In this document: positions 57,811-64,000 of the stretch, piece by piece | Layout: every line of letters begins with the position of its first letter | How positions within the stretch are numbered: the stretch's first letter is position 1 | Assembly: GCA_050633665.1 (NCBI GenBank) | Contig: JBOEGY010000009.1 | Coordinates: 124,001-188,000 of the forward strand | Length of the DNA stretch: 64,000 bases | Source: JAUIAI01 sp050633665 | GTDB lineage: Bacteria > Pseudomonadota > Gammaproteobacteria > Burkholderiales > Burkholderiaceae_E | Direction: 5' to 3' | The notes under the pieces: model-generated | Databases searched by the model: none | What the model saw: only the letters and a program-made list of their open reading frames with translations | Told to the model about the DNA's origin: nothing | Made by a program: the position numbers and the translations under genes

Positions 57811-60279
57811 TCAGACATCAATGTTGCGCGCGATCAAGGCGTTTCGTTCAATAAACGCCCGACGTGGTTCTACATCATCGCCCATAAGTGTTGAAAATAT
57901 CTGATCGGCGGCAATGGCATCTTCGATCTGAACCTTTAGCAGTCGGCGAACAGAGGCGTCCATTGTGGTTTCCCAAAGTTGCTCGGCATTCATCTCGCCC
58001 AGCCCTTTGTAGCGTTGCAGGCTAACGCCTTTTTCAGTTTCAGATTTCAACCAGTTTAAGGCGGCGGCAAAACTGGTGACCTTCTGGGTTTTTTGTTTTT
58101 CTCCACTGCCACGACGAACTTCGCCGCCCTGCCCGACCAATCCGGTAATCAGCTGACTACCTTCCTTAAGCGTCTGATAGTCGGCGGAAAGCAGGAAATC
58201 AGAATCAATCGCACTGACACGAACATTTCCGTGATGGCGACGTTCAATGCGAATTCGCCAGCTATCGTTCTTTTCATCCACCTCACCGGTGACAACAGCT
58301 TCATGGCCGGCCGATCGGTTTGATTCGTCAATTCTTTTCTGTAAGACCGCGGCACTGTTCGTAGCGGCCTCAAGACTACTAAGATCTGGCTCGAAACCAT
58401 TGAGCAGTTCCCGCATCATATCTTCATCCATGACACGAGCCAGTCTTTCGATAACCGCTTCAGCCAACAAATATTTGCGAGAAAGCTCACCCAAAGCCTC
58501 ACCCCCAATGGGGTCAGCACCAGTGGACGGTATCAGTTCTGCACCATCCACAGCCTGGTTCAGCATATGCTGATTAAGCTCGAAGTCGTCTTTGAGATAT
58601 CGCTCTTCTTTGTTCTGCTTGATTTTGTAAAGCGGTGGCTGAGCAATATAGATGTACCCACGCTCGACAAGATCCGGCATCTGCCGATAAAAGAACGTCA
58701 ACAGCAAGGTTCGAATATGACTACCGTCAACATCCGCATCAGTCATGATAATGATGCGGTGATAACGCAATTTTTCAACATCGTATTCGGGACCAATTCC
58801 GGTTCCCAATGCGGTGATTAGCGTGGCAATCTGTTCAGAAGAGATCAGTTTGTCAAAGCGGGCTTTTTCTACATTAAGGACTTTGCCTCGCAACGGCAGA
58901 ATGGCCTGGAACTTCCGATCCCGTCCCTGCTTGGCCGAACCGCCTGCTGAGTCTCCCTCCACAATGAATATTTCTGACAACGCCGGATCTTTCTCCTGGC
59001 AATCTGCAAGTTTGCCTGGCAGACCGACACCATCGAGCAAACCCTTACGACGAGTGATATCTCGTGCTTTACGGGCGGCTTCCCGACCCCGCGCGGCTTC
59101 AATGATTTTGGCGCAGATCAGTTTGGCATCTGCGGGGTTTTCTTCGAGATAGGATTCAAGAGATTTAGCAACAATTTCTTCGACGGGTGCCCTCACCTCA
59201 GATGAAACCAGTTTGTCTTTGGTCTGGGATGAAAACTTGGGCTCCGGCACCTTAACCGACAAAACACAGGTTAAACCTTCACGCATATCATCGCCGCTGG
59301 TTTCGACCTTGGCTTTCTTGGCGTACTCGGCCTCATCAATGTACTTGTTCAACACCCGGGTCATTGCGGCACGTAGTCCGGTCAAATGAGTCCCGCCGTC
59401 GCGTTGTGGAATGTTGTTAGTGAAACAAAGGACTTGTTCACTATAGGTGTTGTTCCATTGCATGGCGACATCAACACTTATTTCGAAGCCAAGATCAGTC
59501 ATCTTGGCGCCTGTCGCATTGAATGGTGTTGGATGAAGAACCGTTTTGGTCTGGTTGATGTATTTAACAAAGCCACCCACACCACCGGCAAAGGTAAAGT
59601 CTTCTTCCTTACCTTGTCGCTGGTCAATCAGCTTGATGCCAACACCATTATTCAAAAACGATAGTTCACGCAAGCGTTTCGCAAGGATGTCGTAGTGAAA
59701 CTCAACCGTACCAAATGTTTCGGCCGACGCCATAAAATGAACTTCGGTACCCGTCTTGTCGGTATCTCCGACAACTCTTAATGCCTCTACCCGTTCTCCG
59801 TCGCGAAACTCGAGTAAATGAGATTTTCCCTCTCGCCTTACGGTGAGTCGGAGCCAGGTCGATAAGGCATTAACAACCGAAACGCCAACCCCGTGCAAAC
59901 CGCCCGAAACCTTGTAGCTGTTTTGGTCAAACTTTCCGCCAGCATGAAGTTCGGTCATGACAATTTCGGCGGCCGACCGGCCGAACTCGTCGCCGGCATG
60001 GATATCGGTCGGAATACCGCGTCCGTTGTCGCTGACAGAGATGGAGTTATCGGTATGAATAGTGACGACGATCTGATCACAATGACCGGCAAGGGCTTCG
60101 TCAACCGCATTATCGACCACCTCAAAAACCATGTGGTGCAAACCAGTACCGTCACCGGTATCGCCGATATACATACCGGGCCGTTTTCGTACTGCTTCAA
60201 GGCCTTTCAGCATCTTGATCGAGGATGAACCGTACTCATCCGCTTTGGGATCGGGTGTCGTTTTGTTTTCTTCAGTCAT
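57811..60279 (-). CDS. gyrB: DNA gyrase subunit B
   Basis: An 822-residue ATPase subunit of DNA gyrase, which introduces negative supercoils with GyrA. The GHKL ATPase part has VDNAVDEALAGHCDQI and GRGIPTD. The Toprim part has VEGDSAGGSAKQGRDR and LPLRGKVLNVEKA, and the C-terminal end is RRLLKVQIED. The gene follows dnaN by 13 bases with no recF between, as in many Betaproteobacteria. Confidence 0.99.
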   Translation of the reverse strand: MTEENKTTPDPKADEYGSSSIKMLKGLEAVRKRPGMYIGDTGDGTGLHHMVFEVVDNAVDEALAGHCDQIVVTIHTDNSISVSDNGRGIPTDIHAGDEFGRSAAEIVMTELHAGGKFDQNSYKVSGGLHGVGVSVVNALSTWLRLTVRREGKSHLLEFRDGERVEALRVVGDTDKTGTEVHFMASAETFGTVEFHYDILAKRLRELSFLNNGVGIKLIDQRQGKEEDFTFAGGVGGFVKYINQTKTVLHPTPFNATGAKMTDLGFEISVDVAMQWNNTYSEQVLCFTNNIPQRDGGTHLTGLRAAMTRVLNKYIDEAEYAKKAKVETSGDDMREGLTCVLSVKVPEPKFSSQTKDKLVSSEVRAPVEEIVAKSLESYLEENPADAKLICAKIIEAARGREAARKARDITRRKGLLDGVGLPGKLADCQEKDPALSEIFIVEGDSAGGSAKQGRDRKFQAILPLRGKVLNVEKARFDKLISSEQIATLITALGTGIGPEYDVEKLRYHRIIIMTDADVDGSHIRTLLLTFFYRQMPDLVERGYIYIAQPPLYKIKQNKEERYLKDDFELNQHMLNQAVDGAELIPSTGADPIGGEALGELSRKYLLAEAVIERLARVMDEDMMRELLNGFEPDLSSLEAATNSAAVLQKRIDESNRSAGHEAVVTGEVDEKNDSWRIRIERRHHGNVRVSAIDSDFLLSADYQTLKEGSQLITGLVGQGGEVRRGSGEKQKTQKVTSFAAALNWLKSETEKGVSLQRYKGLGEMNAEQLWETTMDASVRRLLKVQIEDAIAADQIFSTLMGDDVEPRRAFIERNALIARNIDV

Positions 60280-60292
60280 AGGAAGTTTCTTC

Positions 60293-61408
60293 TTAGATTC
60301 TCATCGGCATGACGACATAGCTGAAACCAGGTTCATCCGCTACGGTCAGCAAAGCACTACTGTTGGAATCACCAAAACCAATCAATACCTTATCGGTTTT
60401 GAGGTTGCTCAAGACATCTTGCAGGTAGGTTACGTTAAAGCCAATCTCTATCGTTTCACCATAGTAGTTAGCCTCTAACTCTTCATGGGCTTCCTCTTGA
60501 TCAGAGTTGGTGATTTGTAGCTTCACCCCCTCATCAGAAAGCGACATCCGAATTCCCTTGAATTTTTCGGACGTCAAAATGGAAGCCCTGGTTAGTGATC
60601 CGGCCAGCGAGGCCCTGCCAATCTCGAGCTGGTTGGTATAACCGGTTGGGACGACACGCTGGTAGTCAGGGAACTTACCCTCAACCAGTTTGGACAACAT
60701 GGTGACCTGGCCAAATTCGAACCGAATCTGGTTATTCGCAATGTCAATGGCGACTTCATCATCGTTGTCGCCGAGCAGGCGTTGCAGTTCAAGCACCGTC
60801 TTGCGCGGAATGATGACATCCTGGCGACTCAGGTTGGCGCCTTCTATGGTTGTTTCACAAAGGGCAAGCCTGTGGCCGTCGGTTGCGACGACCCGCACAG
60901 TATCGCCCTCGGTGATGAATAACAAACCGTTCAGGTAGTAGCGGATATCCTGCTGAGCCATAGCAAAATGAACCATATGAAAAATATGGCGCAGGGTTTT
61001 CTGTGGCAGTTTGAGGCTGGCGGCCCAGGTCTCACTGGGCGTGACTGACGGAAAATCATCCGCTGCGAGTGTCTGCAATGAAAACCGACTCTTACCAGCA
61101 GATAACGTGGCTTTGCGGTTGCTCAGTGAAAGACTGACTTCCTTGTCACCCAGGTCAGGGAGCGCGCGCAGGATATCGAGAAGTTTGCGTGCTGAAATCG
61201 TGATTTCGACATCATCTGACCCTGCACCAATCTGAGCGCTTGTTTCGATCTGAATCTCGACATCGGTAGCAACCATGCTTACCTGACTACCCTTTTTACG
61301 CAGCAAAACGTTAGCAAGAATGGGTAGCGTGTGCCGTCTCTCTACGATTCCAGCGACGGTTTGCAGAGGTTTGAGGATGGCTTCTCGCGTGGCTTTAACA
61401 ATAACCAT
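60293..61408 (-). CDS. dnaN: DNA polymerase III beta sliding clamp
   Basis: A 371-residue clamp subunit that holds the replicative polymerase on DNA. It begins MVIVKATREAILKPLQTVAG, with ERRHTLPILANVL just after, and ends in the typical GFSYVVMPMRI. The start is ATG 61408, because the longer upstream frame has no similarity. It lies 238 bases after the dnaA stop and 13 bases before gyrB, in an apparent dnaA-dnaN-gyrB operon. Confidence 0.99.
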   Translation of the reverse strand: MVIVKATREAILKPLQTVAGIVERRHTLPILANVLLRKKGSQVSMVATDVEIQIETSAQIGAGSDDVEITISARKLLDILRALPDLGDKEVSLSLSNRKATLSAGKSRFSLQTLAADDFPSVTPSETWAASLKLPQKTLRHIFHMVHFAMAQQDIRYYLNGLLFITEGDTVRVVATDGHRLALCETTIEGANLSRQDVIIPRKTVLELQRLLGDNDDEVAIDIANNQIRFEFGQVTMLSKLVEGKFPDYQRVVPTGYTNQLEIGRASLAGSLTRASILTSEKFKGIRMSLSDEGVKLQITNSDQEEAHEELEANYYGETIEIGFNVTYLQDVLSNLKTDKVLIGFGDSNSSALLTVADEPGFSYVVMPMRI

Positions 61409-61646
61409 TTTTATATATAAACCTGTTGTTGGTTGTTGTCTGAAAGGCTTCTTTGTTGATGAATGTCTGAAAGGCCCGATTGACGGGGGCTTGTGCATCC
61501 AAAAGCCCTGTTGATTTTGTTTGGTACCTTGTTATCAACTTTGAATAACCTGACCGTTTGCCCGTCAAAAAATGCCGTTGATCGGAAAAATCGGTTGGTT
61601 GTTCGCAGAGTGTTAGTCGTTTGTACACAGTTTGTTCGATTGCTAC
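61409..61646. other. dnaA-dnaN intergenic region with weak DnaA-box-like sites
   Basis: No gene. TTATCAACT (61532-61540) and, on the opposite strand, TTATTCAAA (61541-61549) each resemble the DnaA box TTATNCACA but differ by one or two bases, as does TTGTACACA at 61620-61628. The region may carry weak DnaA binding for autoregulation. No perfect box is present. Confidence 0.35.
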
Positions 61647-63080
61647 TCAACTTCTGAGCATTTGTTCAATGGTGTGAATCTGTCGGTTCAGTTCCGGGTC
61701 TTGCTGACGCAATTCAATAATGCGTTTGGCTGCATGCATGACCGTGGTGTGATCACGCCCACCGAAGGCATCTCCGATCTCCGGAAAACTCTTCTGGGTG
61801 AGTTCCTTGGCCAAATACATGGCGACCTGACGCGCTCTGGCAATGTTGGCAGGCCGGCGTTTGGAGAACATGTCGCCAATTCGTATTTTGAAGAAGTCAG
61901 CCACGGTCTTTTGAATTTCTTCAATCGAAACCATGCGTTCGTTTTGCTTGAGTAAATCCCGGCTTGCTCGTTCAGTTACAGCGACGGTTAGATCAACCTT
62001 ATGAAAGCGCGCATAGGCAAGTGTTCTTAACAAGGCCCCTTCCAACTCACGGACGTTATTTCGAACGTTTTGGGCAATGAAATAAGCGACCTCTTCCGGC
62101 AACGGCGGATAAGCGGGATCTTTCTCACGCAGTTGCTCTGCCTTACGCAACAAAATTGCCACTCGTAGTTCCAGTTCAGGCGGTTCGATTTCAACAATCA
62201 AGCCGCTGCCAAATCTGGATATCAGGCGCTCAGCAAAATTGTTCAAGTGGCGTGGATAAGTGTCACAGGTAATGATCATCTGCTTCTTGGCAGAGAACAT
62301 CGCTTCAAAAGTGTAGAAAAACTCTTCTTGGGTTCGGTCGCGGTTACCCAGGAACTGGATGTCATCAATCAGCAGGATATCGAGCGATTGGTATTTTTGT
62401 TTGAACTCCTGCGGCGTCTTGCGTTGAATTGCCAGGACCATTTCATCAAAATAGGTCTGTGCGTGTAGATAGGCAATACGGGCATGCGGAACATTTTGGC
62501 GAAAAGCGTTACCGATCGCGTTCAGCAAATGGGTCTTGCCAAGCCCTACCCCGCCATACATAAACAACGGGTTGTAGGTGATGCCAGGCTCCTGCACAAC
62601 TTGCAGCGCAGCGGAGACCGCCATCTGATTGCTTTTGCCATGGACGAGATTGTCGAATGTCAGCTCACGGTTTAGCGGGCTTTTGCGTGCATCGCGGGTA
62701 GTCTTGCTGCTTGTTGCCGCATCTGGTTGAGCGATCGGTTCAGGGGCAGCCTGGGGATTCTGCTGGTGACTGACTGGCGCTGGTGCAGGTGATTCGATTA
62801 TGTCTTCGACAGCTCGGGTGGGGGCAACCGGCTGATTTGCCGGTGTGTTGAGCTGAAGTTGCACGGTTGTCGCCGAGTCAAAGTGTCTCCGGACGACTTG
62901 TTCGATAGTCGGTAGAAAATTCTCACGAACAATATTGAGTTTCAAAGCGTTTGCCAGGCCAAGCCGGAGCTCGTTCTGATCGTATGACAGATACTGGAGC
63001 GGTTTTATCCAGGGTTTGAATTTGGAAGCTGAGAGTTCGGACTCTAATTGGTCAAGACATTGCTGCCATTGTTCTTGCAT
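61647..63080 (-). CDS. dnaA: Chromosomal replication initiator DnaA
   Basis: A 477-residue AAA+ initiator that opens oriC. It shows GGVGLGKTHLLNAIGN (Walker A), ILLIDDIQFLGNRD (Walker B), the sensor region and GGRDHTTVMHAAKRII, the DnaA-box-binding helix, at the C-terminus. I start at ATG 63080 (MQEQWQQCLDQLESELS), where the family domain I begins; the longer frame starts at a TTG further upstream and has no similarity. A Pro/Gln/Ala-rich linker of about 80 residues joins domain I to the ATPase. Confidence 0.98.
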   Translation of the reverse strand: MQEQWQQCLDQLESELSASKFKPWIKPLQYLSYDQNELRLGLANALKLNIVRENFLPTIEQVVRRHFDSATTVQLQLNTPANQPVAPTRAVEDIIESPAPAPVSHQQNPQAAPEPIAQPDAATSSKTTRDARKSPLNRELTFDNLVHGKSNQMAVSAALQVVQEPGITYNPLFMYGGVGLGKTHLLNAIGNAFRQNVPHARIAYLHAQTYFDEMVLAIQRKTPQEFKQKYQSLDILLIDDIQFLGNRDRTQEEFFYTFEAMFSAKKQMIITCDTYPRHLNNFAERLISRFGSGLIVEIEPPELELRVAILLRKAEQLREKDPAYPPLPEEVAYFIAQNVRNNVRELEGALLRTLAYARFHKVDLTVAVTERASRDLLKQNERMVSIEEIQKTVADFFKIRIGDMFSKRRPANIARARQVAMYLAKELTQKSFPEIGDAFGGRDHTTVMHAAKRIIELRQQDPELNRQIHTIEQMLRS

Positions 63081-63580
63081 GGGTTGACCCGAATGATGGC
63101 TGACGGCTTGAGTCGTCGTATTGATCCCCTGCCCTGCACTGAACTCTTGATGAACTAAAGGGGATTGCCCTGAAACCACTGGCGACTCCGAATAAACCAA
63201 AAAATCAAGACCAGAAACGGACTAAGACGATTCCGGCGGAAAATCGCCGGGGCATTGTTCAGATAGTGATTGCACCTGGACCAGACCGTATCGACTGGCG
63301 CACAACGATTTGTATTAGCTATTGAATTGCCGTAGACGATAGATAAAACGCGTCGTAAGCCCCTGACAGCACGGACTGTGTGTCATACAAACAAGCTTGA
63401 TCCAGTTTGTTTTGGCTGTTTAGACCGCTTATGTCGAAATCTACGACTTATAAGCGACTAATTCCTGCGTTTTCAGTCCACCGCTAAAAGCAATTGAAGG
63501 CCCAACATCGTTGGCAGTTCTCAACCCTCTCCTGTTTAGTAGATTCTACCCGTTTAGCGCGTCAAAGCCTAACGTTTAGA
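63081..63580. other. dnaA-rpmH divergent gap, about 500 bases, possible oriC
   Basis: No gene is called. The region must hold the dnaA promoter. A perfect hairpin (CCGGCG / CGCCGG with a 6-base loop) lies at 63233-63250. I scanned for TTATNCACA and its complement on both strands and found no perfect DnaA box. It cannot be called an origin from sequence alone. Confidence 0.4.
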
Positions 63581-63610
63581 TTGACAAGGAAGGGCGTATC
63601 GAGTTGTAAT
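63581..63610 (+). promoter_or_regulatory. Sigma-70-type promoter of rpmH
   Basis: TTGACA (perfect -35) is followed 18 bases later by TGTAAT (5 of 6 to TATAAT). The expected start lies about 20-25 bases upstream of the rpmH ATG. Confidence 0.7.
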
Positions 63611-63640
63611 CGAAGGCTTTTTTCAACGTAGAGCCACACC

Positions 63641-63775
63641 ATGAAACGGACTTATCAACCGTCGGTTGTCCGACGCAAAAGAACTCACGGATTTCGGGTC
63701 CGTATGAAGACACGCGGTGGACGGGCAGTGATCCGTGCAAGACGCGCCAAAGGGCGTAAGCGTTTGTCAGTGTAA
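63641..63775 (+). CDS. rpmH: 50S ribosomal protein L34
   Basis: A 44-residue ribosomal protein beginning MKRTYQPSVVRRKRTHGFRV and ending in RRAKGRKRLSV, the standard L34 sequence. It is too short for many gene finders. It is divergent from dnaA, the normal bacterial arrangement. In most relatives rnpA, yidD and yidC follow, but no RnpA start is recognisable in the 225 bases left in the window. Confidence 0.99.
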   Translation: MKRTYQPSVVRRKRTHGFRVRMKTRGGRAVIRARRAKGRKRLSV

Positions 63776-64000
63776 TCTGGCTGGAAGCTGAATAGAAACA
63801 AAGCAAGAGCATAGAGAAAGCAAAGCAAAGCAAAGAAGCAACTCTGGTCAGAAGCAATGCAATATTTAATGGCAATGTTCTGTTTGCTGTAGCGACTAAT
63901 TCTGGCAAGCGTCATCAGTAGCGAGAGTTTCACAGCCTGAAAAAGGCGACTAACCTTCAGGGTTTGTTTTGAAGAAGTACCGAAGCAGTCACTTTCTGAT
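63776..64000. other. 225 bases after rpmH without a recognisable gene
   Basis: The stretch holds a short AAAGC-type repeat (AGCAAAGCAAAGCAAAG near 63820) and a possible hairpin (CCTGAA / TTCAGG at about 63936-63961) before a T-rich patch. The plus strand has one frame open from about 63953 to the window end, but it does not look like RnpA. The rnpA gene probably starts further right. Confidence 0.3.

Noticed and set aside
63818..63840. AAAGC repeats as a CRISPR or origin iteron array
   Set aside because: Only about four short units occur, with no spacers and no DnaA or Rep site pattern.

Overview
The window is a bacterial chromosome segment that ends at the replication-initiation gene cluster, most likely from a betaproteobacterium of Burkholderiales type. 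The evidence is the gene order rpmH / dnaA-dnaN-gyrB without recF, the block ntrX-ntrY-DUF4390-rsmB-htpX-fmt-def facing lysM-dprA-topB, an NtrX-type regulator without an AAA+ domain, and two small families that I know mainly from Betaproteobacteria (DUF3567 and DUF3717). No tRNA, rRNA, insertion sequence, prophage or CRISPR array was recognised. The genus cannot be told from the sequence.

Layout. 1-9.2 kb: 3' part of a giant NAD-glutamate dehydrogenase, a class III CoA-transferase, a PmrAB/QseBC-like two-component pair, and two outer-membrane barrel proteins. 9.2-15.7 kb: an AIM24/TIGR00266 protein, an extradiol-type dioxygenase, two tandem Gfo/Idh/MocA oxidoreductases overlapping an AraC-GyrI regulator, and a lipoprotein hydrolase. 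15.8-20.4 kb: an unknown gene facing a compact four-gene operon (unknown protein, papain-like peptidase, phospholipase-D-like protein, EEP-family nuclease/phosphatase). This operon is the best candidate for an undescribed system here. 20.5-22.5 kb: envelope lipoproteins (OmpA-like, DUF4398-like, entericidin). 22.7-28.1 kb: metH, an HD-domain protein and a patatin. 28.2-32.8 kb: an FAH-family hydrolase, an LDH2-type dehydrogenase, a BMP-type binding lipoprotein whose frame is broken at an A10 tract carrying a canonical -1 slippery heptamer, and a TRAP-type binding protein. 32.9-36.1 kb: ferredoxin, glutamine-synthetase-like enzyme and Rieske oxygenase, a likely amine-oxidation module. 36.1-39.4 kb: rhodanese, DUF3567 protein and an RTX-type secreted protein. 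39.5-52.9 kb: conserved housekeeping block (nitrogen two-component system, RNA methylation, protein maturation, DNA processing, topoisomerase). 52.9-57.8 kb: ChaC, a PLP dehydratase, a possible Fur-controlled small gene, NudC and small lipoproteins. 57.8-64 kb: gyrB, dnaN, dnaA and rpmH.

How the parts work together. The housekeeping blocks look ordinary. The accessory part is in the first 39 kb. It mixes solute capture, oxidation of small organic compounds and cell-envelope functions, which suggests an environmental heterotroph. No perfect DnaA box was found around dnaA, so the origin is not placed with confidence.
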